Positions 23,301 to 34,856 of a stretch of DNA of 64,000 nucleotides are shown one piece after another. Below the pieces are notes generated by a model. That model worked only from the letters and a program-made list of their open reading frames with translations, ran no database searches and was not told where the DNA came from. The translations under genes and the position numbers were made by a program. Within the stretch, counting starts at the first letter, position 1, and every line of letters begins with the position of its first letter. The stretch spans positions 721,216-785,215 of the forward strand of contig KL647293.1 in NCBI GenBank assembly GCA_000727475.1, read 5' to 3'. This stretch comes from Sarcocystis neurona. Lineage: Eukaryota > Apicomplexa > Conoidasida > Eucoccidiorida > Sarcocystidae.

Positions 23301-26191
23301 CAGGGGCCCGTGAGTCTCGTGTGTTTTCGTTCCGTTTCGTTGACGTCGCTTTCTTTTTCTTGTCCTGTCGGCCCTGGATCCCGCTTCTGCGGCTTTTCGA
23401 CCCTCTACTGCAGTGGCTGTTTGTGCGGCGCAGCGACGGCCAGCGGTTTGATACATGTGAGTCGTGGATCAGCAGTTCGTGGACACGCCTGCGTCAGAAA
23501 ATCCGTGTCATGTGTTGGTGCTGGTTTTTTCCACCTGAACTGCGTCACGTTGTGTGAGTGGCAGGCTGCTTCTGGACCTGGCGCTAACAGACACCATGTA
23601 GTAGGGAGTTCGTGTTTAGTTGCAGATGTGGTTGCTACGGGATGTGGGCCCGTACAACACTTATATTTACATATATATATATATATAGTCACGTGTGTGT
23701 GTGTGGGTGCACACAAGTATGGGGATGCTTGTGCGTGCTTGTGTGTCTCGTACGCAAATATGTTGCGCGTATCTCAGTGGAAGGGTCACTTCTCCTGCAG
23801 TTGCTGCTACTGGTGACGCCGCGAGGCGACTCGTCCCGCTTGGCACCACTGCCGCTGTTCTCTTGTTCGACTGTGTGTTTACAGAGAAGTACACATACGT
23901 ACGTTATAGGTGGGGGTTTCTACGTCTACGGTATATTCTTTGTTGGGGTGCGTACCTGCGCCGCTGTAGTGTTGCCGGGTCCGCCACGGCACTGTAGGAT
24001 ACTCGTGAGACTGTCTTTGGGTGTGTTCGCGCCCGATCCGCGTACATGCGTGTGGATAAACGATTTTTTTTGTCCTGCCGCTGCTGAGTTGTTTCGTTGC
24101 AGGGCCAGTGTGCAATCATGATGTTTGATGTGACGGCTCGCATTACCTACAAAAACATACCCAACTGGTACAGGGATATCACTCGAGTGTGCGAGAACAT
24201 CCCCATCGTATTGGTTGGGAACAAGGTAAGAGAGGACTTCACATGGGAGGGTGGTGTTCACCAGTAAGTCGTGTGTATCAATCCCCGCAAAATAACGCTG
24301 GTGACTGTCGGGGTACCCCAGGACATGTATGCGGCAGTCGAGGGGCAAACAAGCACGGAGGTTTATTTCGACGCTTTTGTTTGTATACATATCTGTGTCT
24401 GCTGCTGTCACCGTGTGGATTTCACCGCATTGTGTGTGTACGTGTGTGTATATGTGTATTTGTGTGCGAACCCACGGGAAGGTACACGGAGAACACTTTT
24501 TACAAGGCGCATGGTTGCGGATAAGTAAGTGGCTCATGCCTGAAGTGTGTAAACGCGGTGTTCTTGGTCACATGGCTCCACCGCAGAACATTATGCTCGT
24601 GCAGCTAACGTTCTTGTCTTCGTAGAAAGAAGCGCGGATATGTCTTTTTCGCGCCAGTGTTAAACACTTTCATTGAAAAACACTGTTTCGTAATATGAGA
24701 CGCGGTGTGTCGCAGGGAGTACCGGAACATGACAGTGTCTCCCCTTTCAACGGTGGAAAAAAAGCGACTGTAGTGATACGTCTGCGCAGGGTGTCCACTC
24801 ATTTTTCGCGTGGGTTTATACAGTCTTCCCGCGAGCGCGATTTTGCCGAAAAAGTGCTTTGCACAGATCATGGACAAATATGTGTGCCCACCTCTTCAAA
24901 GTGGCACACTTGTGGTATTCTGCCTTAAGGATCTTTTCATCATACACTACCTTGTTTAGCGGACGTGACGTACAAGATATCTTGTGCTTGTCACATTTGT
25001 ATGCATATATACCGAAAACAGAAAGTGCGCGTACGTCTGTATTGAAGGGTGAAGGGGCGGAGCATATATATACCGATGTCTGTGCCTATATGTCCGTAGC
25101 TAATACCTGTGTATGTAGGAGAAAAGTACGTGGCCGGTCGAGTGGTGAGGGCGGATGTGAAAAAAATGAAAATGTAGTCCCGTTTGCGTATCTCCAGTCT
25201 GTCGCTGTGCTGGGGTGGGGTTTGTACGTCACTCTCGTCTGCCAGGTAGATGTCAAGGATCGCCAGGTGAAGGCGAGGCAAATTCAGTTCCACCGCAAAC
25301 GTAATCTGCAGTACTACGACATCAGCGCTCGCTCCAACTACAATTTTGAGAAGCCTTTTCTCTGGCTAGCTCGCCGTCTCACTAATCAGCCTACGCTTTC
25401 GTTTATCGGTAAGAAGCTGATAATGTGACAGCGGAAGCAACGCGTTGTGGACTGTAGATCAGCAGGTGCAACGGCAACAAAAGCTGAAGCGAACCTTTTT
25501 GTCGCAGAGCGGTGGCTGCAGTTAGTCTTGTGGGGAGGCTGGGAAGCGTACTCAACTTCGTAGGTGGCGTCTGCGTGTGCATGCTTACTCGCATTTGTTT
25601 GCACAAACGAGCGTGTCTCTTATCATTTCGGCCATATAGGTAGGAACTAGAACGTGAGTTTTGCCTCACCCAGTGTCAGCGTCACCAACTTGCTACTAGT
25701 ATGCAAACCTCATTTGCTCGTATGCTGCAGAGGCTCCGTGTGTGGGTTGATTCATTTACTGTAATGATGCCGGTTTTGGGGGCGGGTGCACGTAATGATT
25801 GATTGTGGAGTTCACATCGATTCTCGACAGCAAATCGTAAAACAACTTTTTTTTCCTGTCTACATTGTATTAGGGGTTCGGTGGTGCAGGAGGCACTAAT
25901 TGCGTACATTAAGTGTATGTCTGCGTACATTTTCTTCGGGTGTGCAGAGCTACGAACCGCGTGAAACGGGCAGCAGCTGGTTGGACCTCGAGTGTCTGCG
26001 TGTGTTGATGCAACCGACTTCTATCCGACGACATAGTGTACATGTGGTTGCGCGTACATTTGGTATTCTTTTCAGGAGAGCATGCGAAGGCACCAGAGAT
26101 TCACATTGACCCGAATCTTGTGCAGGAGGCTGAGAGAGAGCTGCAGGCAGCAGTGAGTACTGCAATTGATGACGATGATGAAGACTTGTAA
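17377..26191 (+). CDS. RAN: Ran GTPase (Ras-related nuclear protein), five exons
   Basis: Ran is the small GTPase that gives direction to nuclear import and export with importins, exportins, RCC1 and RanGAP, and helps build the spindle. Exons: 17377-17485, 22788-22936, 24103-24225, 25246-25408, 26076-26191. All junctions are GT-AG and phases agree (1, 0, 0, 1). The joined frame is 660 bases, 219 residues, against 216 in human Ran. Visible motifs: P-loop GDGGVGKTT at residues 22-30; switch I ending TLGVEVHP; switch [18 protein letters not shown] with the catalytic Gln; base-binding NKVD, split by intron 3 between Lys and Val; a SAR loop before NYNFEKPF; and the acidic tail DDDDEDL. The C-terminus has no CAAX prenylation signal, as expected for Ran and unlike Rab proteins. 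The start has A at -3 (ACAAAATGG). Introns are 5302, 1166, 1020 and 667 bases, unusually long for so short a gene. Confidence 0.97.
18770..18965. repeat. Three-copy cassette array in Ran intron 1
   Basis: A unit of the form ATACATGTGTATA-GGAC-TCTTCCTGTATG occurs near 18775, 18860 and 18931, separated by TA-rich spacers. Confidence 0.6.
19350..19890. repeat. Cassette array with CCTATAATATAGG core in Ran intron 1
   Basis: Two strong copies begin CGCCTATAATATAGGAAAG at 19488 and 19609, 121 bases apart, and continue into GAGCTACTGTGTGCGTGTGC. Weaker relatives with GAAAGGAGGAGAG-GCTACTGTG or GAGGACAGA-GGAGAG-GTACTA lie near 19353, 19428, 19790 and 19850. TA/GTATATG runs of varying length separate them. 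No gene is on this strand. Confidence 0.7.
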
Positions 26192-29100
26192 GTTGCAGGT
26201 CTCTGGTTCGTCTTCAGATATCTTGTTGCTCCATCGTGCGTTTTTCGCTGTCCTTTCGGTGGCGGCTTCGAGAACTGGCCCTGTTTTCCTCCTCGTTCTC
26301 TCATGTATTTACGGGAGGAGTAGTCGCAGCGACGTTGACAGCGCCAGCAGGTTTTTTTGGAGCAGCAGGGACCGCAGTGCTAACAGGAGCCGCCGTGTAG
26401 AGGCAGTTGTACCTGCAGCAGGTGCAGTTTGGTGAGTGCCAGGCGGCGGAGGGAGCGTGGAGGCAGGACCGGAAGCAGCTGTGGAATAGCGAGGGAAGAA
26501 GAACAGCGTCGGCAGCCAGGAGCATGTGGGAAAAGTCTAGTCATCGGCTGAATGTATTTGACAAGGAGAGCAGGCTGCTGCAGTCGCTGCTACAGGGAGA
26601 CGAGTACTGTGCATATACAGATGGTACAGACTTGTTTTCGTCGACTTTTTGCAACGACCTTTTTGCTTAAAAAGCATCCATGCAGTCTGCTGTACTGTAG
26701 TGCTCGGTGATGTGGCCTTGTTTTATGAACAACCCGTCTTCCTAAATCATGGCAGCTGGTAGGACACATGACTCGCTACCAAGTGAGCCGCAGGCTTGGG
26801 TTTTTTTCCAATGAAACTACGATTTCCACACAAGCTGTCCTGCAGCTGAAACAGATTCCGTTGGTTGTGGATATCGCACATCCCATACGCCTTTTCATAA
26901 CTAAGTAGCACTGCAGGCCATCGCTCACAAGCTTGTGCGCCACGCATGGTTTGAACTGTACCACGGCTGTTCACACCTACGTGTCGAGCAGTTTAGGCGC
27001 TTAGGCGCAACCGGGCGTCCTAACGCTGATGTAGGGAAATAAGGATACGTTTGACCGACCTGCTGAGTGGAAGCAGGTTTGCGAGGAACCTCAAGCGCGT
27101 TCCAAGTTGCGTGTGGACGTGGGCACATACGCGTATGTGTTTGTTCTTAGAGAACTTCTACGTCAGCAGCTTGTGTGTCGGTTGGCACACGTAGATCGTT
27201 TGGCACCTGTATTCTGGTTGCCTGGTGTGCAAGAGTTGCAGCCACGGCTGCCGTAGTTGATCAGTATGGACGCGCTCAAGATTCCGTGTCCAGCACGTCA
27301 CCTATAGAGACAGGTGATCCATCGCAGGCGTCACAGGTTCCCGCCGTTTGTCAGGGGACATTGCTTCTAACACGGAATGCGCAAACAGACATTTTGGAAG
27401 CACGCTGCGTAAGGGCCGAAACCTTTGCCACCCGTGTGATGAGGCCACTGAAAACGGGCGCTGGCTACCGAGGAGTGTGGACGGTATGCGCAGTCGGACT
27501 AGATGCGCTGACAGTTTCGATACTAATTCTAACTACAGGAGAGATCGGAAGACATACGCGGCAGGTTAGCTGCTGACTGCAAAGGTTCAATGTCTCCATT
27601 ACCGCGGTACAGTCACCCAGGTACAGTAGTAGTTGGGCTGCTCTATGAATAAACAGAACCGATCTCTGCTGTCGTGACCGCTCAGAGAGCTCAACTCGCT
27701 GCTGGGCGCGGAAAGGGGTGGATGCGGTGAATCCGAATGACCGTGGAGTAAAGAACAGAGGCCGATTATGGCAGACGCCAGCATTTCGTTGGGTAACCGC
27801 AGTGGCCACTTTATTTTTGCTTGGTCGCCGTACCGCGGGGCGTCACGACACGATCTGGCAATCAGTGGTTGAGAAAATATTGAGTGAGCGTGCCCAACTG
27901 TTCTTCATGTGCTCGTTGATACGTATGTGCCAGATGGAAAAAGCTGGGCGTAGCGAAGCACCGTGCGTCACTGTAGAATTAGCGTGCCCAACTGTTCTTC
28001 ATGTGCTCGTTGATACGTGTGTACCACATGGAAAATGCTGTGCGTAGCGAAGCAGCGTGCGTCACTTCGCACACAGTAGAGGAAAGTTGAAAGGAAGTTG
28101 CGAGGAATTGACAGGAGCGCCGTATCTCGTGTGCAAAGGGGAGAAAAGACGGACAGTTCTGGTTTGAGGCCGAGGAACCTCGTGGGGGAGGAACCGGGGA
28201 AGAGACAGTGGGATTGCAGCTACTTTAGTCTAATGATGCAGCTATTCAATGACGATATAATACCTTCTGCCCGTATTCTTGATTTTGTGAAATGCACTTT
28301 TTTTCTTTGAAAAGTAGAGGGCGAAGCCTAACCGGGAAAAAAGTAGCGGCTGAGTCGCCTATACGCGCAACGCGTGTATGGTACAAGTACAGTGACAGCC
28401 TGTTGTAATAAATGGTGATACAGTCACTCAAGCGCAGCGGCAGCCAGACATCACCAGCTGCAGTAAAGTAATGCAAATGCCACTGTCAAAGACGGCCGAC
28501 GTTGTAGGCCCGTGTACTAAATCGCTACTGTTCCTGAGCTAATGTGGAAGGTCATATGTTGCCAGAGGGAAAGCTGGCCACTGGCAAGCCCAGAAGAATT
28601 GGTGAGCGCTGCGGTGATATCTTCAAGTGCCCTCGGTACATATACGCCACGCGACAAATACACATTTCTATGCGATAGACTCGCAGTCGATGACCAAGTG
28701 GATGCTCCGCACCTACGGAAGGTATGCACACACAAAGCCATACGATTACTAGTGCGAGTAGTCCAACCACTAAAACGTCCGTTTGAATTACAGTACCTAA
28801 ATTCTATTCGTGTACGTTTTCTGCGGAAGCACAAAGGAACGTCAGGTACGCCAGGCCTCCTGTGGAACTGCATTATAATCAATGTAGTCATGCCCGCAAT
28901 TGACTCGAAAGGGGTTGTGTTAGCGTCCCGGTTCTTTTCAAGCTGTTTAGGAAATCGAGTTTACCTGAGAAACAGAGTTAGAAACGAGTATATTGAGGAA
29001 CCACCTACACACACGGCAAGGACTCGCCCAAACGATATGCAGAGTCACTGACACGGCTGATCGTCTTAGGTATCGCCCCCCTTGTAGGCGGCGAAGCCAG

Positions 29101-29690
29101 CATGTCGCTTATTTTATTTACGCAGATGACAGCGTGGGGAGACGTTATACAAGGGCGTAAACCTGCAAGAGTCTTCTGTTGCAGACGTAGACTCTCCAAT
29201 TGAAAGGGCGCCTAAAAGCCGCCTTCATCTATCGCTTTCTACAGTGACCTACTTTTGACGAGCATTCTAGAATCAGTCAGGTGGTTTTGATGATCTGAGA
29301 AGTCGACCGACTGCACGCATATACATAGGCCGCTCAAACCTTAAACTGTGATTTTTACCTTATTGCGTCAATATTGACGTGGCGTTCCGATGCACACGTA
29401 CACACATCTACGCGCATATGTGCATATATACATGTACATATATATATATGTATATACACGCGCCTCTGTACGCATTCAGTGTCCATGTGCATTCACAGTC
29501 ATGAATGCGATTTTGGTTTACATGGGGTGGTTGTTTGAAACACCCGCCAAGTAATTTCACGCCTCAGCATGAACCGCTGCAAAGTTTTGCGAAACCAACT
29601 TGCAGCACGGCTGGCGAATAGGCTGGAAGAAATTTCCTGTAGAACCCTGTGATCGTTTTGTTCAAAAAAGTTGCCCATTGTGCATGTCAG
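26192..29690. other. Repeat-poor stretch between genes; only weak ORFs
   Basis: Base composition is balanced and microsatellites are almost absent, apart from a short TA tract at 29400-29460. Frames are open at 26398-26617 (plus, a possible exon preceded by GTGTAG), 27035-27256 (plus) and 28542-29051 (plus, 169 codons from an ATG). Frames of similar length are open on the opposite strand over the same bases, so none can be called a gene from this evidence. Confidence 0.45.
27887..28066. repeat. Two-copy 94-bp tandem duplication
   Basis: Positions 27887-27972 and 27981-28066 are near-identical (from AGCGTGCCCAACTGTTC to the GTGCGTCACT end), offset 94 bases, with a handful of substitutions. 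Confidence 0.85.
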
Positions 29691-29693
29691 AAG

Positions 29694-30053
29694 ATGTTTG
29701 ACACGACATGCTGGATCTTCCTACACAACTTCCAAAGCACGTAGATGACAGTAGGTGGTTTTGCTCTCCATTGACCGTGTTCGCGACCCCACACTTTCAA
29801 TGCTTTCAGGTTACTTCCGCCATTGTCGTGTCCTGGAGTCAACACTCGAGTTCCGAAGTATGCTGTAGAGACGTCCCTCCTGCGGCAGTTACGGAACAAA
29901 GAATGCATCGGAAATGTAAACAGGCCTCACTTGCGGGCACGTATGGCCTACTCGCGTGGCCAGCGTGTTCAAGCCAAGACCGGCGCTGACTTGTTTGCTA
30001 CATTTTTAGCTGTCCTTGTCAGCAGCAGCATTTTTCTTTTTTGCCTTCAATAA
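29694..30053 (+). CDS. Possible two-exon gene for a 96-residue C-tail membrane protein
   Basis: Proposed exons are 29694-29740 and 29810-30053, joined in phase 2 across a 69-base GT-AG intron ending TGCTTTCAG. The product would start MFDTTCWIFLHNFQ and continue through a basic region (around RPHLRARMAYSRGQR) to a hydrophobic C-terminal segment, LFATFLAVLVSSSIFLFCLQ, long enough for a membrane helix. The stop codon TAA (30051) lies within an AATAAA hexamer, consistent with a very compact 3' end. I do not recognise the family. Exon 2 is better supported than exon 1; overlapping frames on the other strand are also open, so chance is not excluded. Confidence 0.35.
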
Positions 30054-30054
30054 A
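30049..30054 (+). terminator. AATAAA polyadenylation-type hexamer
   Basis: AATAAA overlaps the stop codon of the proposed 29694-30053 gene. Canonical AATAAA is only weakly predictive in apicomplexans. Confidence 0.3.
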
Positions 30055-30531
30055 ATGACGAGAAAAGTTGTGCAACATTCTTCAGTTTTTGTCCTTCCTT
30101 TTTGTCAAGAGTATTGATGGCGTTTTTGGTCTTCGACGCAGTTCCAGGTGCACTTCGACTCTAATCCATGTTTCCCCTTTCCACACGCCCTACAGTAACG
30201 GTTCACACTTCCTCTAGCATTTCTGTACTTCTGTCTTGTCCCATTCGTCTAGAAGTATCGTGCTTCTAAAGTTCGGGCTGTGCCTTCATCCGTCTCACTT
30301 GGGCAGGTCGTTTCCAGCCAGCAGATCAATACTGTGACTGCCTGCTCACTGCTGAAATCCGCTGCCTCAATACTGGGAAAAATATCTGGGTACTATAGAG
30401 GTACGTATTTAGTCGTGTACCTTAAGCACCCACTGTGGTTGACCACTGCTTCACCCGAAGGCTACGCACGTAAGTCGGTAGTCCAGCCCTTTCCAGACTA
30501 TTTTCGCGTATACCTTGTCAAAGCTACTCAA

Positions 30532-33500
30532 ATGGGTTGCGGATTATGCAAAGCGAAAGTTCCGTCGTCGGCGAGTTCTCTGCATATTCCGAAACGCGTG
30601 CAACAGAAGAATGACTTGTCGCCGAGTAGCACCTGGGCGGCTTCTTGCTCCCCAGCGGCGAACACCGCCATTCACGGATCAGATAAAAATGGATCTTGTT
30701 CAAAAATCAACGCCAGTACTCTTTCTCCGTCAGTCTCTCATGAGGTAATTCGCATCCCAGCGGCAGAGAAGAATAAAGATGACGCTTTCAAGCATCTCAA
30801 ACAATGTCGTGAAGATGGAACTGGAAATGGTAGCGACGCTGAGACAACACACGAAAAGCACTCCAGCGGTGCTAAGTTCGAAAATGAGGACGCTAGACAA
30901 CGTTGTGACACTGTTATCCCTTCGGCTGCCGTTACTGAGGAAAAGAAACATGTGCACCAAAAAAAGTTTTCGATCGACGGAGGCAGCCCCAAGACGAGGA
31001 AAAGCAGTTCGTCTGCGCCCGATGTTGAAGCGGCACCGTGCAGAAGGCTTTCACTGGGAGATAAGGAAGACTACTACAAACGTCTGTGCGAGGGAAGTTT
31101 TGAGGAGAGCAAGCAAAGGGAGGACGTCTCCGGCTCAAAAATAGTATCCTCCCCCCACTCTGATGCTCCAGCAGACGAAAGGAAATGCAGCTCCTGCGAA
31201 TATTTCCTGCTAACCGAAACTTGCCAGGATTACGGGAACAGTAGTGTTGACGCTAAAACGCATGTGACCCCAGAAAAGAACGGCACTAGTGTCACAGAAA
31301 CCAGTAACACTTGTTTTGATCCACTTGAGAAAAGAGTAAAGACTGACGACAGTGACAGCTTGCAAAACTTCCACGTCAGCCTAAACAACGCTAGCAAAAG
31401 TCGCTGGGATATCGGTACACACTCGCAGCAGTGTCAAGAGCAGCAGCCAAACCAGGGCCGTTACTCCACTGCTCTGCCACCTTGTTTCGCTGCTGCTCAG
31501 ACCAGTCCATGTTTATCGCAGTTGGACAAGGTCCAGCTACAGGAGGCGAGTCGCCTAGCTTTGTGCGCGACACCAGAAAAGATAAAAAGTCTAGAGCTGA
31601 GCTGCTGTTCAAACAAATGGAAGGATAAATTCCCTTCTTCGAAGGACATCGAGCATTGCATAGAGACAGCCTATGAAGCGTGTGTCCACTACAAGGTCGA
31701 TATCGCCGAAAAACAGCTCGCGTGAGAAAATAAAGAGAGAACTGGAAAGGAGGGATCCCTCGAGCTGCACAAAGAGGGCACGGAGGAGAGTATACGCATA
31801 AATCTCTGTTTTAATTCCACGCACGCCTTTGTTATGTGTAGACGTAAAGACTTAAACTGGTGAAATCTTTAAGAAATTCCACTGTGCAAAGGCGGGACGC
31901 CTCCACAGCGCGTAAAAAATACCAAGTGTACATATCTGTGTATACTATTGTAAGTGAAAGTGACAATATCTATCGCAGCGAGTACGAATGTGGAGGAACG
32001 CACACACGTGTACAGGTGAACACGATGGCAAATAAAAGTCGCGCTGCCCGTGATCAAACACACGCGTGATTGCTTAAGAACTAGTGAAACGACAAGCGAA
32101 GAAAGCCGTATTTAGAAATCACACGCACGGACGTTTCAGACAAACTGTCATAACAATCTTTCTGCAACTTCCATGCACGGAGGACGGCAAGACTGCAACA
32201 TCTCGCTATCTCTGTATCTGTGTATATATCTATATCCGTCTCTACACAGAGAGAGAAGTGAGAGAATGGACCTGTACACATGTGAATCCATATGTAATTT
32301 GTGTGTGCACACATACAGGGAAATTTCACAAAAACTCATCGTGCCCTGTACTATATACCATTATTTCTTGTTCGTACTTCACTCCGGGATTACGCGTTCA
32401 CCATCTGCGTCGGTTTTCTTTTTCGTCCCGTTCTTCCTCAGCGTGTACACGCATATTCATTGGCAAACAAGAGTACGAAGCATGTAAACTTCCTGTGGTA
32501 AGAGGTCGCGTTCCTCACATACGCTCCTTACATGGTAGCTGTCAACTTGTAGGAGATGTTTACCCGTAGGTACCTGTAAAGACGAAGGTAATTCAGGCAC
32601 ATATACGTCTACACACATGCGCTTACGTGAGTGTGTGTCTATATCATCCATAATCCGTAGTCCACATCGAACGTATAATTCTCCAAGCGTAACAAGAATC
32701 CTTAGTTAACGAAAGGAGGCACCCACCCGCATTGGCTCACGTCCTTTTCTACCTGGGCATTTTGATCCCAACTACTTCCCACAGGAAGCAGTCGAGCTTG
32801 TCTGCCTGTAGTTTGTTCTGTCGTGCAGACTAATCACAATTTCATGGGGATTACCACACCTCCTTCGGTGACTCCATGTTCATCTACATCGCCGTGTGCG
32901 ATTTCTTGTCAATCCACCTGCGTACTTCTGCAGTCCAGTATCCCTGCTCTCTCTATCTTGCTTTTGCTTCTCTCCGACTTCTGTATCCCACTCACTCTTT
33001 AGACGAAAACTGTGGTGGAAGGACATTTTCCCACTTTTTTTATTTCTCTTGAGGTTGCTTGTCAATCTGCTTCAACGATGCGCCGTACGCTGCAGTGCTT
33101 CACTCAGTATCTTCTTTCTGTCCTATTCACTGAGTTTGCAGCAGATTATCTCCTTTTAAAAATTTCCTTCTGTGTTTCCGTCTTCGTTCTGCCGTCGTAG
33201 AAAGTGGCCTGCTCTGCATCGATTTGCTTTGACGATCACGGTCGTCCGCTTGCTATCGTAACGACTTTTATGCTGTTTCAAACTTCCCAGTCATTCCTTT
33301 CTGTTTTCATGCACTGCTGTGCAGAAAGTCTATGTGTTATTATATATCATATTTCCTTGCCTGCGCTTTATACATTCGTTGTTTAACTCTTAGATATCTC
33401 CTTATTTAACTCACGTTGTTCTGTGCTCCATCGCTTTTCTGTGTTCCTTGCGGCGTAGCTGCCTTCCCCCATCGCAACTCTCTCCTGTCACATTCTTTAG

Positions 33501-34056
33501 TTTGCCGTCTTTTCTTTTCCCTTGCAGCAAAGCCGAAGAGCTTTACGCCCGGATGCATGCAGTCTGCGTAGGCTTCACCGGTAAAAAGGATTCTTCTTCT
33601 TCCTTCTCTGTTGCATCTTCCCCGTACGCTGCTGCATCTTTTTCTCCTCGTGTGGCTCCCGTTGTGAGAAGTGCGTTGGAACAGATGCCGTTGCCCTCAC
33701 ATTATGACACGAAGCACCTAGAGAGGAAAATAGAGAATCTCCGCGACACAATTCAGACGCTACGCCAAGCTTTAGTGTTCTACAGTGGAAGCCGCAGTCT
33801 GCATACAGCTTCACTGCGAAACACACAGCAGCAGCTGCAGCTTCAGGCTCGCCTCTCGCAGCATCAACCGCACCTGCAGACGCAACACCAACGGCTGCAA
33901 AAGCATCAACTTCCGACGCTGCCTGCTCTGCAAATGGCAACTAAGGAAAATGTGGAAGACGGCAGCGGACGGCATGAGAAACAAAGCGCCGTGTGGTCAT
34001 CCAAACCGCGCACAGCTACACGCAGCCGCCGCGATCCTGGAGATGTGTCACTTTAG
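30532..34056 (+). CDS. Uncharacterised MGCGLC protein, predicted N-acylated, one or two exons
   Basis: The frame from ATG 30532 is open for 397 codons with no repeats, far longer than chance in this composition. It begins MGCGLCKAK: Gly2 is a candidate for N-myristoylation and Cys3/Cys6 for palmitoylation, which would place the protein on membranes. The rest is hydrophilic, Ser, Lys and Glu rich and probably disordered, with no domain I recognise. The frame ends at TGA 31723, which overlaps a strong donor, GTGAGA at 31722. Splicing 30532-31721 to 33528-34056 (acceptor TTTTCCCTTGCAG) keeps the frame and gives 572 residues; the added part has a short coiled coil (HLERKIENLRDTIQTLRQAL) followed by a Gln/Leu/His-rich stretch. 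Without splicing the product is 397 residues and AATAAA lies four bases after the stop. The frame is also open upstream to about 30280 but without an ATG. Confidence 0.7.
31722..33527 (+). other. Possible intron of the MGCGLC gene (1.8 kb)
   Basis: It is bounded by GTGAGA and a pyrimidine-rich acceptor ending CCCTTGCAG. It holds short TA/CATA tracts near 32200-32310, and its 3' third (32880-33520) is strongly pyrimidine-rich. No gene is seen inside it. Confidence 0.5.
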
Positions 34057-34676
34057 CTGCGGCAGCGCCCACAGTAGCAGCGGTACAGGAGCAGCTGGGG
34101 TGGCGCACAACTAAAGTGTATCCATGGAAATGTGGAAAGGACGTTTTCTTATATCTATCCTGAAAAAGAAGCAAGCGCTTCTTGCACGCGCTGCCCATAG
34201 GGCGGGCAGCACAGGGCTCAGAACATAAACTCAAGCGCTTCTGCCCATTCATCAACTCAAGGCAAGAAAGAGCCAGAAAACCTACGTTTTCGCAAGTGTG
34301 AGTCACGAAACTGTTTCACGCAGACGTGTCGCGGCGGTGATTATACACGAAGGCAACCAAAGGCCGCAATTTAGGCACACAGACGAAGTCTTCCGTTTAC
34401 AGTGCATAGTTTAGCGAACAGGGCCAGAAAGAAATGCGAGTAGCAGAACTGGGGAAAGAGAGGATCTCTCCGTCGCTCCTTCATGTGACGTTTGCATATC
34501 TATAGCACATCCGTACCTATGCTGGCATGGAGCACGTGTATCTCAGTGAAGCTCGCTCAATTATGAAACCGATAACGCCCATCTAGCCGTGGAGCGACGC
34601 GACAAATCATTGTGAATCTCTACTCCTACTGTAAAACGGAAAAAAACGTCTTCTTCCTTGCCTTCGCGGAGTCGCC

Positions 34677-34843
34677 ATTATGAACCAACTTTCACATACG
34701 AAAGGGCGCATGCTAACCTTGAAATCTACGTAGGACGGAAGAAGGAGAGATTGGTATTTGATACGAGTGGAGAGCTGTCTGACAGATTAGCAAAAACGCA
34801 TCAGGCTGAACGCAGGCAGATGCATCTGGACGAATCCACGTGA
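34677..34843 (+). CDS. Possible terminal exon, unknown protein
   Basis: After a pyrimidine-rich run ending TTCGCGGAG, a frame continues for about 55 codons to TGA. It is rich in charged residues (for example HYEPTFTYERAHANLEIYV and LAKTHQAERRQMHLDE). It could be a last exon of the preceding gene or a separate one; no in-phase donor could be fixed. The peptide is not recognised. Confidence 0.25.
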
Positions 34844-34856
34844 CAATACGTGAGCT

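Noticed and set aside
26747..27256. Several short frames on both strands that read like proteins
   Set aside because: Every phase over the same bases gives plausible 60-75 residue peptides, so the appearance of coding is not informative here.
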